Positions 43,701 through 52,693 of a DNA stretch of 64,000 nt are shown in pieces. Under the pieces are notes generated by a model, which saw nothing but the letters and a program-made list of their open reading frames with translations, was not told where the DNA came from and did not search any database. The translations under genes and the position numbers were made by a program. Position 1 is the stretch's first letter, and the number at the start of each line of letters is the position of its first letter. Origin of the DNA: Pleomorphochaeta sp963678575 (GTDB lineage Bacteria > Spirochaetota > Spirochaetia > Sphaerochaetales > Sphaerochaetaceae); the NCBI GenBank assembly GCA_963678575.2, contig CAXXHV010000002.1, positions 124,001-188,000 on the forward strand, read 5' to 3'.

Positions 43701-43812
43701 AGAGTTTTTTACTTATTTTTTTGTAGTCTAAATAAAAAAAGGATTATGTAATTATTTATTACTTTAGAATTTTTACATAAATAAATATTAAGATAAATGG
43801 AGGATTTATCAA

Positions 43813-44769
43813 ATGAAAAAAAGCTTTATTGCTATTTTAATGTTTTTATTAGTATCTACCAGTATTTTTGCTAATGGGCAACCAGAATTAGGTGCAAAAG
43901 ATGATGGAGTTATGAAAGTTGGTTTAACTGTTCAAGATTTAACAAACCAAGTTTGGGCTTCCAGGGCTGTTGCTTTAGAAAAAGTTATTAAAGCAAATGG
44001 TGGTGAATTTACATATGTTGGTTGTGATAGTAATGCAACAACTCAAATCAGTCAAATTGAAAATCTTGTAGCAAGTGGTATTGATATTTTAATGGTTCAT
44101 CCAGCAGAAAAATCATCTATAGATTCTGAATTAAAACTAATCAAGAAAAATAATCCAAATTTAAAAGTTTTTGTTTATGATGAAGAATTAGAAAATGCAG
44201 ATATGTGTTTCTTAGCTAATAACTATGATTGTGGTTATATGATTGGAACAACTGCCGCTGATTGGATAAATGAAAAATTAAATGGATCAGCTGAAGTTGC
44301 TGTTATTGGCTGGCCTCAAATTGAAGTTCTTTTAGAAAGAGAAAATGGAATTAAAGATGCTATAAATGATTTAGCTCCTAATGCAAAGATTGTTGCAACT
44401 GGTGCTGCTATAAATAATGTAGAAGGCATGGCTTTAGCTGAAAATTTCTTGCAAGCACATCCAAATATTAAAGTTATTGCTTCAATTGGTGGTAACTCTG
44501 CTGTTGGGGCAAATGAAGCTGTTAAAGCGGCTGGTAAATTAACTCCAGACTTTGGTATTTTTGCTTCTGATGCTACAGAAGGTGAATTAGATGCTATGTC
44601 TAAAAATGAAGCTATTCGTTCAAGTATAATGTACACTGGTACATCTGATGAAGTTGCTGTAATTATTTATGATTGGTTATCTCAATTATATAATAATGAA
44701 CCTCATGAAAAAAATGTTTATCATAAATTTGTTCCTGTAAATAAATCTAATTATAAAAATTATATGTAA
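43813..44769 (+). CDS. Polyol/sugar ABC importer solute-binding protein
   Basis: The 318-residue exported protein has the signal peptide MKKSFIAILMFLLVSTSIFA followed by NGQPELGAK, a spirochaete-type start. It is a ribose-type binding protein: VGLTVQDLTNQVWASRA, GGEFTYVGCDSNATTQISQI, ASGIDILMVHPAEKSS, VYDEELENADMC and KVIASIGGNSAVGANEAVKA. GGAGG precedes the ATG. It leads an operon with the ATPase, permease, a mannitol-dehydrogenase-family enzyme and an FGGY kinase, which makes a polyol or a ketose the likely ligand. Confidence 0.93.
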   Translation: MKKSFIAILMFLLVSTSIFANGQPELGAKDDGVMKVGLTVQDLTNQVWASRAVALEKVIKANGGEFTYVGCDSNATTQISQIENLVASGIDILMVHPAEKSSIDSELKLIKKNNPNLKVFVYDEELENADMCFLANNYDCGYMIGTTAADWINEKLNGSAEVAVIGWPQIEVLLERENGIKDAINDLAPNAKIVATGAAINNVEGMALAENFLQAHPNIKVIASIGGNSAVGANEAVKAAGKLTPDFGIFASDATEGELDAMSKNEAIRSSIMYTGTSDEVAVIIYDWLSQLYNNEPHEKNVYHKFVPVNKSNYKNYM

Positions 44770-44777
44770 TTTTTATA

Positions 44778-44803
44778 CCACAGAGATTGAAAAATCTCTG
44801 TGG
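44778..44803 (+). promoter_or_regulatory. Intercistronic GAAA-tetraloop hairpin after the binding-protein gene
   Basis: A perfect 11-bp stem (CCACAGAGATT and AATCTCTGTGG) is closed by a GAAA tetraloop, nine bases after the binding-protein stop. The following T run is poor, so it should protect the upstream mRNA or terminate only partly. Confidence 0.8.
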
Positions 44804-44829
44804 GTGTTTTCAAATTATAGGAGGTTTGT

Positions 44830-46347
44830 ATGCCAAATGAAAACCCGATTTTAGAAATTAAAAATTTATCTAAATATTATCCAGGAGTTATTGCTTTAAA
44901 TAATGTTTCTCTTGATATAAAAAAAGGAGAAGTTCATGCATTAATTGGTGAAAATGGAGCGGGGAAATCAACTCTTGTAAAATGTTGTAGTGGTGCTATT
45001 AAACCGAGCAAAGGGACAATAAAGATAAATGGCGAACCTTTTACAGGATTAAGTCCAGAGTTATCAGAGAAGAAAGGATTGTCTGTAATTTATCAGGAAT
45101 TTAACCTTATAAATGAATTATCAGTTGCAGAAAATGTATTTTTAGGTCGTGCTATTAGAAAAAATGGTATTTTTCTAGATATGAAGGCTATGGTTGAAGA
45201 AACAAAGAAGATATTCAAGCAATTACATATTAATATTAATCCTAATGAATTAATTAAAAATTTGACTGTTGGGTATCAGCAAATGGTTGAAATTGCAAAA
45301 GCGCTTTCTTTAGATGCAAAAATAATATTTATGGATGAACCCTCTGCCTCTTTAACAACAACAGAAGTTGAAGATTTATTTAGAGTTGTTGAAAAGTTAA
45401 GAAAAACTGGAGTAACGATTATTTATATTTCCCATCGCTTAGAAGAAATTTTTCAAATTTGCGATAGAATTACAGTTTTAAGAGATGGTGAAAGTATAAA
45501 AACTTTAAACGTTAAAGAATCAAACCAACGACAATTAATTGAATTAATGGTTGGTCGTGAATTTACAGAGACATTTCCCCCTAAACCAAATTGTATAAAA
45601 GATGATGTTGTTTTAGATGTAAAACAATTAACAGGGAATGGTGTTAAAAATATTTCTTTCCAAGTGAAAAGAGGTGAAATTTTAGGTTTTGGTGGTCTTA
45701 TGGGTGCTGGAAGAACAGAAATGGCAGAATTGCTTTTTGGTGTTAAGTCTTATTCTAGTGGAAGTATTTTTTTAAATAAAAAAATGTTAAGAACAAAAAA
45801 TCCTGAAACTGTAATTAATCAAGGAATAGCTTATGTTTCTGAAGATAGAAAACAAAAAGGCGCTCTTCTTGATATAGATATTAGAGAAAATATTGCTATT
45901 TCAATATTGAAAAGAATATCAAATTTTTCAATTGTTAATGAAAAAAAAGAAGATGCTATAGCCTTAGATTATATGAAGCAATTAAGTATAAAAGCACCAA
46001 ATATGAAACAGAAAGTAAAGAATCTCAGCGGTGGAAATCAGCAGAAAGTTGTTTTAGGGAAATGCCTTTCTCCAAAGCCTGATTTAATAATTTTGGATGA
46101 ACCAACTAGAGGTATTGATGTAGGTGCTAAATATGAAATTTATAAATTAATAATCGAAATGGTTGAAAAGGGAAAAGGAGTTATTTTGATTTCATCTGAA
46201 ATGGAGGAATTAATTGGACTCTCTGATAGAATTCTTGTTTTATCCGATGGAGAAATTACTGGTGAATTAAATAGAGGAGAATTCAGTCAAGAAAAGATTT
46301 TAGAATATGCTTCACTTAATTTAGGAGAAAAAAATGAAGAAAATTAA
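44830..46347 (+). CDS. Polyol/sugar ABC importer ATP-binding protein (RbsA type)
   Basis: The 505-residue two-module ATPase has a first module with GENGAGKST (Walker A), NLTVGYQQMVEIAKAL (degenerate signature) and IIFMDEPSASL. The second module has GLMGAGRTE (degenerate Walker A), LSGGNQQKVVLGKCL and LIILDEPTRGIDVG. AGGAGG precedes the ATG. It overlaps the permease gene by 14 bases, indicating translational coupling. Confidence 0.95.
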   Translation: MPNENPILEIKNLSKYYPGVIALNNVSLDIKKGEVHALIGENGAGKSTLVKCCSGAIKPSKGTIKINGEPFTGLSPELSEKKGLSVIYQEFNLINELSVAENVFLGRAIRKNGIFLDMKAMVEETKKIFKQLHININPNELIKNLTVGYQQMVEIAKALSLDAKIIFMDEPSASLTTTEVEDLFRVVEKLRKTGVTIIYISHRLEEIFQICDRITVLRDGESIKTLNVKESNQRQLIELMVGREFTETFPPKPNCIKDDVVLDVKQLTGNGVKNISFQVKRGEILGFGGLMGAGRTEMAELLFGVKSYSSGSIFLNKKMLRTKNPETVINQGIAYVSEDRKQKGALLDIDIRENIAISILKRISNFSIVNEKKEDAIALDYMKQLSIKAPNMKQKVKNLSGGNQQKVVLGKCLSPKPDLIILDEPTRGIDVGAKYEIYKLIIEMVEKGKGVILISSEMEELIGLSDRILVLSDGEITGELNRGEFSQEKILEYASLNLGEKNEEN

Positions 46348-47314
46348 TTTTACAAACTATATAAAAAAATATGGAATATTTTTGGCATTAGTTATTATTG
46401 TGCTTTACTTTACCTCGGTTAGTAATGTTTTTTTAACACCTTCAAATTTATTTAATGTAGCAAGACAAGTTTCATTTTTAGGAATAGCTGCCGTGGGAAT
46501 GACTTTTACTTTATTACTTGGTGGAATTGATCTTTCAATTGGATCAATTATCTCTTTAGTAAATGTAGTATGTGCTTCTTTGATGGTAAACCATGGAATG
46601 TCACCAGTAACTGCTTGTATTATCTCATTAATAATGAGCACCTTTTTAGGGTTCCTTAATGGACTTGCAATTGCAAATATTGGAATACCACCTCTAATTG
46701 TTACTTTATGTGCTATGACAATATGGGAAGGTGTTGCTTATATTTTATCTAAAGGCTTGCCAATTTTTGGATTCCCAACTTCTTTTTCTGTAATTGGACA
46801 AGGATATATTGGGGTAGTTCCTGTTCCAGTAATTATAATGATTGTTGTATTAATTATTGGTTCGATTATTTTAAACAAAACTTATTTTGGAAGATATTTT
46901 TATGCAGTTGGTGGAAATGAAGACGCAGCTTTTCTTTCTGGTATCATTGTAAAAAGGGTTAAATATTTAGCATACACACTTTCTGGATTTTTTGCAGGGG
47001 TTGCAGGAATAGTTATTTTATCAAGAACTAATTCAGGCCAAGCTCTAGCTGGAAAGGGCTTCGAATTCAGTGTTCTAACGGCGATTGCTCTTGGTGGCGT
47101 TAGTGTAAATGGTGGTGTAGGAAAAGTTTTTAATATTGTTGCGGGTGTTTTTATTATTGGTGTTTTAACAAATGGTCTTGTTATTATGAATGTGAGTCAA
47201 TATGTGCAATTAGTAATAAAAGGATTAGTTTTATTTACTGCAGTTGCTTTTGATATGCTTCAAAAAGATGGTAAATTTAATTTTGGCAAAAAAGAACTCC
47301 CAATAACAAATTAA
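46334..47314 (+). CDS. Polyol/sugar ABC importer permease (RbsC type)
   Basis: The 326-residue CUT2 permease has about eight to ten membrane segments. Landmarks are GMTFTLLLGGIDLSIGSI near residue 60, GIPPLIVTLCAMTIWEG, FGRYFYAVGGNEDAAFLSGI (the loop typical of this family) and LTAIALGGVSVNGG before the last segments. It completes the importer of the LacI-controlled polyol locus. Confidence 0.94.
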   Translation: MKKINFTNYIKKYGIFLALVIIVLYFTSVSNVFLTPSNLFNVARQVSFLGIAAVGMTFTLLLGGIDLSIGSIISLVNVVCASLMVNHGMSPVTACIISLIMSTFLGFLNGLAIANIGIPPLIVTLCAMTIWEGVAYILSKGLPIFGFPTSFSVIGQGYIGVVPVPVIIMIVVLIIGSIILNKTYFGRYFYAVGGNEDAAFLSGIIVKRVKYLAYTLSGFFAGVAGIVILSRTNSGQALAGKGFEFSVLTAIALGGVSVNGGVGKVFNIVAGVFIIGVLTNGLVIMNVSQYVQLVIKGLVLFTAVAFDMLQKDGKFNFGKKELPITN

Positions 47315-47344
47315 TACGATAAAAAATATTTCTAGGAGACTACG

Positions 47345-48808
47345 GTGGAAAATATAAGCTTAAATAAAAATGCATTAAATAAATTAAATAATATAGAAAT
47401 TCCAAAATATAATTTAGAAAATTGTAATTGTCAGATATTACATATTGGAGTTGGTAATTTTCATAGATCTCATCAAGCAAATTATTTACATAAATTATTA
47501 CAAATAAATGATAATGGGTGGAGAATTTGTGGTGCAGGGTTAATGCCTCAAGATTTAAAAATGAAAGAAGCTCTTGAAAAGCAAGATTATTTATATACTC
47601 TTGTATCTCAAGAATCAACTTCTGAAGATATTTCTATAATTGGATCAATAAGAGATTTTATTCATATACCTTCGCAATTTTCTACGTTTATTGATAAATT
47701 CAAATCAGATGAATTAAAAATAGTCTCTTTAACAATTACTGAAAAAGGGTATTGCAATAATACTGATTGGCAATTGGATGTCAATAATGAAAGAATTCAA
47801 CATGATTTAATTAATGAAGATGAAATTCCGATAACAGCGGTTGGTGTTTTAGCAAAAGGTTTAAAGGCGAGAATGTTATCAAAGTCTTTACCTATAACTA
47901 TATTATCTTGTGATAATATTCCAGAAAATGGGCATGTTTTAAAAAACATCTTAACCAAATTTATTGAATTACTAAAAGATTATGATTTACTAAAATACAT
48001 TAATGAGAATGTTAGCTTTCCTTGTTCAATGGTTGATCGAATAACTCCAATAACAACGGAAGATAAAAAGAAGTATTTACAATCAAAATATGGAATTACT
48101 GATTTATTTCCAGTATTTTCAGAGTTATATTTACAATGGGTTATTGAAGATACTTTCAATGTAGATAGACCTAAATGGGAAGCTGTTGGAGCACAAATAG
48201 TAGATGATGTTAAGCCTTATGAGTTGATGAAAACAAGATTATTAAATGGTGCTCATACAGCCTTATCTTTCCCATCTCTTCTTTCTGGGTATATTTTTGT
48301 TGATGATGCGATGAAAGATGAGAAGATAATTAAATTTGTAAGATCATATATGAATGAAGTAAAAGTAACATTAAGTCCTATTGAAGATGTTGATTATGAT
48401 AATTATATTGATCAACTTATCATAAGATTTGCAAATCCAGCAACAAAAGATAGGATATTAAGATTGTCAGAAGATACTAGTTCTAAATTTTTAAACTTTA
48501 TTATTAATCCATTGATGATTAAGTTGAGAAATAATGAAGATGTTTCAATGATTAGTATTGTTCTTGCTTCTTGGATTATTTATCTTAATAAATCAGTTGA
48601 AAATAAGGAATATGAAGTTAAAGATCCATTAGGTGAAAAGTTGCAAAAGATAGCTTTAAAATCATTAGAAGATTCTTCAATCTTTTTATCAGTAAATGAA
48701 ATATTTCCAAAAGAAATATTAACTTATTATTCATTTATTGAGAATTTAAATAATACAATTAAAGGAATTTTAGATAAAGGAATTATGGCAGTATTAGATA
48801 GTATCTAA
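47345..48808 (+). CDS. Mannitol dehydrogenase family (polyol/hexuronate) oxidoreductase
   Basis: This 487-residue long-chain NAD-dependent dehydrogenase has the N-terminal nucleotide-binding segment ILHIGVGNFHRSHQANYLH (~31-49), TITEKGY, LPITILSCDNIPENGHVL and FPCSMVDRITPIT in the first domain, and the active-site KTRLLNGAHTALSFPSLLSGY region with the family Lys and His in the second. It starts with GTG at 47345 after AGGAG. Members oxidise mannitol, arabinitol, sorbitol or reduce fructuronate. The kinase downstream suggests that its keto-sugar product is phosphorylated. Confidence 0.93.
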   Translation: MENISLNKNALNKLNNIEIPKYNLENCNCQILHIGVGNFHRSHQANYLHKLLQINDNGWRICGAGLMPQDLKMKEALEKQDYLYTLVSQESTSEDISIIGSIRDFIHIPSQFSTFIDKFKSDELKIVSLTITEKGYCNNTDWQLDVNNERIQHDLINEDEIPITAVGVLAKGLKARMLSKSLPITILSCDNIPENGHVLKNILTKFIELLKDYDLLKYINENVSFPCSMVDRITPITTEDKKKYLQSKYGITDLFPVFSELYLQWVIEDTFNVDRPKWEAVGAQIVDDVKPYELMKTRLLNGAHTALSFPSLLSGYIFVDDAMKDEKIIKFVRSYMNEVKVTLSPIEDVDYDNYIDQLIIRFANPATKDRILRLSEDTSSKFLNFIINPLMIKLRNNEDVSMISIVLASWIIYLNKSVENKEYEVKDPLGEKLQKIALKSLEDSSIFLSVNEIFPKEILTYYSFIENLNNTIKGILDKGIMAVLDSI

Positions 48809-48863
48809 AGCCAACTTGCTTTATAATATTTAATATATTTCATTAAAGAGAGTAACATATAAG

Positions 48864-50216
48864 ATGAATTTAATAGGTTTAGATATAGGGACTACTTCAA
48901 TTTGTGGAGTTCTTTATTCAAAAGATTATAACAAAACCTTAAAAGTTTCGGCTAGAAATAATGAATTTATTTCTAGCAAGGTTGGAGAATATCAGCAAAA
49001 CCCTGAGTCAATTTATGAAAAAATAAAATCAATTTTGGATGAATTGATAAGTATTTCCTCAGATAGGATTGAAGGACTTTCATTAAGTTCTCAAATGCAC
49101 GGTATTCTTTATGTTAATAAAAAGGGAATATCTGTTTCACCTTTTTATACTTGGCAGAATCAAAGAGGTTTAGCTAAAGTAGGCGATGTTACTTTAGAAG
49201 AATATCTTTCTAAAAAACTTAATTATCCTGTATATAGTGGTTATGGGATTACTACTCATTATTCACTTTTTATAGAAAATAATATTCCATCAGAAGCTAA
49301 ATTTTTTTGCTCTATTGGTGACTATGTTTGCATGAGACTTACTAATAGAAAAACTCCAATTACAGATATTACACTTGCCCATAGTATGGGTATTTGTGAT
49401 ATTGAAAGTGGACAAAAAGCTTTAAGTTTAGATTCTTTAGGAAAAGAATGCATAAAATATATTCCTAAAATATCTGAGAAAATTGAAATATTAGGAACTT
49501 ATAAATCTATTAATGTCATTCAGCCAATAGGAGATAATCAAGCTAGTTTTTTAGGCTCTGTAAGAGAAAGAGAGAAGAGCCTATTATTAAATTATGGAAC
49601 TGCAGGACAAATCTCATTTTTTAATAATGAATATATGAATTATAGAGGATTCGAAACACGACCTTTAGGAAGTAATGAAGGTTATATTCATGCTGCTTTT
49701 TCTTTATGTGGCGGGAATTCTTATAAGATTTTAGCTCGTTTTTATGAAGATGTTTTTCATCTTTTTTCTACAGAAATAAATACTAATGCTATGAAAGTTA
49801 TGGATCAAATGGAATTAGATTTTTCACAGGAAAATATAAAATGTATGCCATTTTTTTTAGGGCAAAGGGGTAAAAATGATGGTAATGCTTATTTTTCAAA
49901 TATAACTGAATCAAATTTTACACCACAAAATATGGTTGCTTCTTTGATTCAAGGTATGGTGAATGAATTATATGATTATTATATTGAATTACCTTTGGAA
50001 ACAAAAAATAGGATTTCTATTATTATTGGTGCAGGAAATGGAATAAGAAAGAATAAGCATTTAATAAAAGCCGTTGAAAATACTTACAAGAAACCTATTT
50101 CTCTTTACAATTTTAGTGAAGAAAGTTGTTTAGGTGCGATTATTCATGCAGCTAAAGCTCTCGGAATTTATAAAGATTATAATCAAGGTGCCTTAGAGAT
50201 TATAAACTATAATTAA
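48864..50216 (+). CDS. FGGY-family carbohydrate kinase, sedoheptulokinase-like
   Basis: The 450-residue kinase of the FGGY fold has the phosphate-1 motif GLDIGTTSICGVLY (residues 4-17), SLSSQMHGILYV, FYTWQNQRG, QPIGDNQASFLGSV, a phosphate-2-like LNYGTAGQIS and a late nucleotide-site IIGAGNGIRKN. TWQNQR and GDNQASF are closer to sedoheptulokinase-type members than to xylulokinase, which usually has GGGDNAA. Its likely job is to phosphorylate the ketose made by the dehydrogenase, giving a pentose-phosphate-pathway intermediate. It closes the operon. Confidence 0.88.
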   Translation: MNLIGLDIGTTSICGVLYSKDYNKTLKVSARNNEFISSKVGEYQQNPESIYEKIKSILDELISISSDRIEGLSLSSQMHGILYVNKKGISVSPFYTWQNQRGLAKVGDVTLEEYLSKKLNYPVYSGYGITTHYSLFIENNIPSEAKFFCSIGDYVCMRLTNRKTPITDITLAHSMGICDIESGQKALSLDSLGKECIKYIPKISEKIEILGTYKSINVIQPIGDNQASFLGSVREREKSLLLNYGTAGQISFFNNEYMNYRGFETRPLGSNEGYIHAAFSLCGGNSYKILARFYEDVFHLFSTEINTNAMKVMDQMELDFSQENIKCMPFFLGQRGKNDGNAYFSNITESNFTPQNMVASLIQGMVNELYDYYIELPLETKNRISIIIGAGNGIRKNKHLIKAVENTYKKPISLYNFSEESCLGAIIHAAKALGIYKDYNQGALEIINYN

Positions 50217-50284
50217 AGCTAATTTAACTAATTAAGTATAAAATATTATGATTGGGAATATTATTCTAAAATTATTTATATATG

Positions 50285-50334
50285 CTTCTAAAGTGGAAAA
50301 AAAGAAAATTGGAACTACTTTGGAAGTATTTTTA
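50285..50334 (+). terminator. Terminator of the polyol operon
   Basis: CTTCTAAAGTGG pairs with CTACTTTGGAAG (G-U and one mismatch), with an 18-base loop, then TATTTTTATT. The rest of the 50217-50572 gap holds only the direct repeat and promoter listed next. Confidence 0.6.
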
Positions 50335-50455
50335 TTATTGCATTGATAAAATATTTTAATTAAACAATAAAAATTTATTATTATAATATATATGTAGTTT
50401 TTTATATAAATATTTAGAAATATGAACATGAATGTAATTTTATTAACGGTTTTTT

Positions 50456-50491
50456 ATAGAAAAATGAAGATAGAAATAGAAAAATGAAGAT
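50456..50491 (+). repeat. Two direct 16-bp repeats ahead of the NEW3-ABC operon
   Basis: ATAGAAAAATGAAGAT occurs twice with a 20-base period (50456-50471, 50476-50491), just upstream of the -35. Two helical turns apart, they could be tandem activator sites. Confidence 0.6.
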
Positions 50492-50504
50492 TTAAAAAAC
50501 AATA

Positions 50505-50534
50505 TTGACTATAAAATAATGAGGTAAATATAGT
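50505..50534 (+). promoter_or_regulatory. Promoter of the NEW3-ABC operon
   Basis: TTGACT, 18 bases, TATAGT, ending about 38 bases before the start codon at 50573. Confidence 0.7.
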
Positions 50535-50572
50535 TTTTTCATAATATAAATAATTTTTTGGAGGAATGTATT

Positions 50573-51736
50573 ATGAAAAAAAGTAGGGGTCTTGTATTAT
50601 TATTAATTTTTATATTAATTTTAAATTCTTCAATTTTTGCTTCTTCTTATGAAGGTCTTTCAGTTTCAACTGAATACCCATCTCTTAATGTTGATGATTC
50701 ATCGATGATTATATTTGATTTATCAATTAAGAATTATCAAATAACTCCATCTAGGGTTGATTTATCAGTCGTTAATTTGCCTAAAGGTTGGGATTCTCAA
50801 TTTGTTGGAGGAGGCGGAAAAATTAACGCTGTTTTTTCTGACCAAGATAAACCTGTTAGTGCACAGTTGTGGTTGATTCCACCAAAAAATGTTAAAAGCG
50901 GACAATATGATTTATCAGTAAGAGCAACAACTGCAGAAGGATATTCTTATAGTTTGCCTTTAACTGTATTCTTAGGTCAAAAAATACCCCAAAGATTAGC
51001 AATTTCAAGTGAATTAGACCAATTAGAGGGAAATCCTGGAAATGATTTTTCATTTAATGTTACCATAAAGAATAACAGTGCTGCTCCTACTTTTATGGAT
51101 TTAACTTCTCAAGTTCCAAGTGGTTTTAAAACTACTTTTAAAGAACAATATGGATCCAAAGAAATTAATACTTTATCAATTGATGCAGGTAAATCTTCAA
51201 CTGTAAAAGTTACTGTAACGCCACCTCAAGGTGTTGATGAAGGGGATTATCCAATAGCTGTTGTTGCAAAAGCTGCAACAACAAGTGCAACAACTAATGT
51301 AAATTTAAAAATTAAAGGTCAAGATAATCTAAGCCTTTCAGGAACTGATGGCTTGTTAAGTTTTTCTGCTGTTGCAGGAAAAGAAAAAACCTTTACTTTA
51401 GAATTAAAGAATACTGGAACTGCAGAATCGAAAGATATTAAATTGACTTCTTCAAGTCCTTCTAATTGGAAAGTCACATTTATTCCTAAAAAAGTTGACT
51501 CAATAGCAGCAGGAAAAACAGCGGAAGTTAAAATGACAGTTACTCCTGCTTCTGAAGCAATTACTGGTGATTATCAGATGCAAGCCACTGCAAATTCTAG
51601 TACTTCAGCACGAAGTTCGGCTCAATTTAGAGTAACGGTAAAAACAGCTTCAACATGGGGTGTTATTTCAATAATAATCATAGCAGGTGCTGTAATCATA
51701 CTACTATTAGCAACAAGAAAATTTGGAAGAAGATAG
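50573..51736 (+). CDS. Exported NEW3/CARDB-type beta-sandwich protein with C-terminal membrane anchor
   Basis: The ~387-residue protein has a signal peptide (~1-24, ending SIFASS). Two or three Ig-like beta-sandwich modules of the NEW3/CARDB kind follow (for example FDLSIKNYQITPSRVDLSV, GNDFSFNVTIKNNSAAPTF, KEKTFTLELKNTGTAESKD), each ending with PP/TPP turns. One C-terminal membrane helix (~WGVISIIIIAGAVIILLLA) and a basic tail RKFGRR close the chain. It is first in an operon with an ABC-2 transporter. It may present or sense a ligand for that transporter. The start at 50573 follows GGAGG; the TTG five codons earlier is part of the binding site. Confidence 0.82.
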   Translation: MKKSRGLVLLLIFILILNSSIFASSYEGLSVSTEYPSLNVDDSSMIIFDLSIKNYQITPSRVDLSVVNLPKGWDSQFVGGGGKINAVFSDQDKPVSAQLWLIPPKNVKSGQYDLSVRATTAEGYSYSLPLTVFLGQKIPQRLAISSELDQLEGNPGNDFSFNVTIKNNSAAPTFMDLTSQVPSGFKTTFKEQYGSKEINTLSIDAGKSSTVKVTVTPPQGVDEGDYPIAVVAKAATTSATTNVNLKIKGQDNLSLSGTDGLLSFSAVAGKEKTFTLELKNTGTAESKDIKLTSSSPSNWKVTFIPKKVDSIAAGKTAEVKMTVTPASEAITGDYQMQATANSSTSARSSAQFRVTVKTASTWGVISIIIIAGAVIILLLATRKFGRR

Positions 51737-51745
51737 GAGATTAAT

Positions 51746-52693
51746 ATGGGAACTTTAAAAGTTTTACAAATAAATAATCTCACAAAACGATATTCTGATG
51801 ATGTTATTGCTGTTGATAACTTAAATCTTAGTTTAAATAAAGGTGAAATATTTGGGCTTTTAGGGCCAAATGGTAGTGGAAAAACTACAACTCTTTTAAT
51901 GATTTTAGGATTAATTGAACCTAGTGAAGGGGAGATTGAAGTGTTAAATCTAAATCCTTTAAAAAATCCATTAAAGGTTAAAAGTAGAATTGGATATTTA
52001 CCAGATAGCGTTGGTTTTTATGAAGATTTGAGTGCCTATGAGAATATTGAATATACCTCAAAACTCTTAAATATCCCAAAAGAAAATAGAGATCAAATTA
52101 TTGTTGAAGCTCTAACAAAAATGGGATTAAGAGAGAGAATGTGGGAAAAAGTATCAAACTTTTCTCATGGTATGAAACAAAGACTTGGATTAAGTGAGAT
52201 TATAATAAAACATCCAGAAATAGCTATTCTGGATGAACCTACACAAGGTTTAGATCCAAAGAGTATAAGAGATTTTTTAGATATAATTAAAAAATTAAAT
52301 AAAGAAGAAAATATGACTATTTTAATTTCTTCTCATCAATTAAATGAAGTTCAATATATTTGTGATAATGTTGGTTTATTCTCAAAGGGTAAATTACTCG
52401 CAAAGGGTAGTGTAAGTAATCTTTCAAAGCAAATTTACGGTGAAGATTATTTAATTGAATTAGATATTAATTGTGATAAAGATATTTCTGCTTTACTTAA
52501 GAAAAATAAAGAAATTAAAGAATTTTCTAATAAAGCTGGAGTATGGGATCTTAGATGTTCAAAGGATATTCGAAGTGATTTAGTTAATACTTTAGTTGCA
52601 AATAAAATTAATATTACAAAAATTTCAACTTATGAACATTCTCTTGATGAAGTTTATAGTCAATATTACAAAGGAGGAGAAAAAGATGAGTAA
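51746..52693 (+). CDS. ABC-2 type transporter ATP-binding protein
   Basis: The 315-residue ATPase has Walker A GPNGSGKTT (~38-46), Q-loop YLPDSVGFYEDLSA, signature FSHGMKQRLGLSEI, Walker B IAILDEPTQGLDP and SSHQLNEV. The C-terminal ~90 residues form the extension common to ABC-2 (Nat/Ccm/Nos-type) exporters. It starts ten bases after the NEW3 protein gene and overlaps the permease gene by eight bases. Confidence 0.95.
   Translation: MGTLKVLQINNLTKRYSDDVIAVDNLNLSLNKGEIFGLLGPNGSGKTTTLLMILGLIEPSEGEIEVLNLNPLKNPLKVKSRIGYLPDSVGFYEDLSAYENIEYTSKLLNIPKENRDQIIVEALTKMGLRERMWEKVSNFSHGMKQRLGLSEIIIKHPEIAILDEPTQGLDPKSIRDFLDIIKKLNKEENMTILISSHQLNEVQYICDNVGLFSKGKLLAKGSVSNLSKQIYGEDYLIELDINCDKDISALLKKNKEIKEFSNKAGVWDLRCSKDIRSDLVNTLVANKINITKISTYEHSLDEVYSQYYKGGEKDE

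Noticed and set aside
47340..47618. Minus-strand open frame of 92 codons within the mannitol-dehydrogenase-family gene
   Set aside because: Low-complexity shadow of a clear gene, with no start signal.
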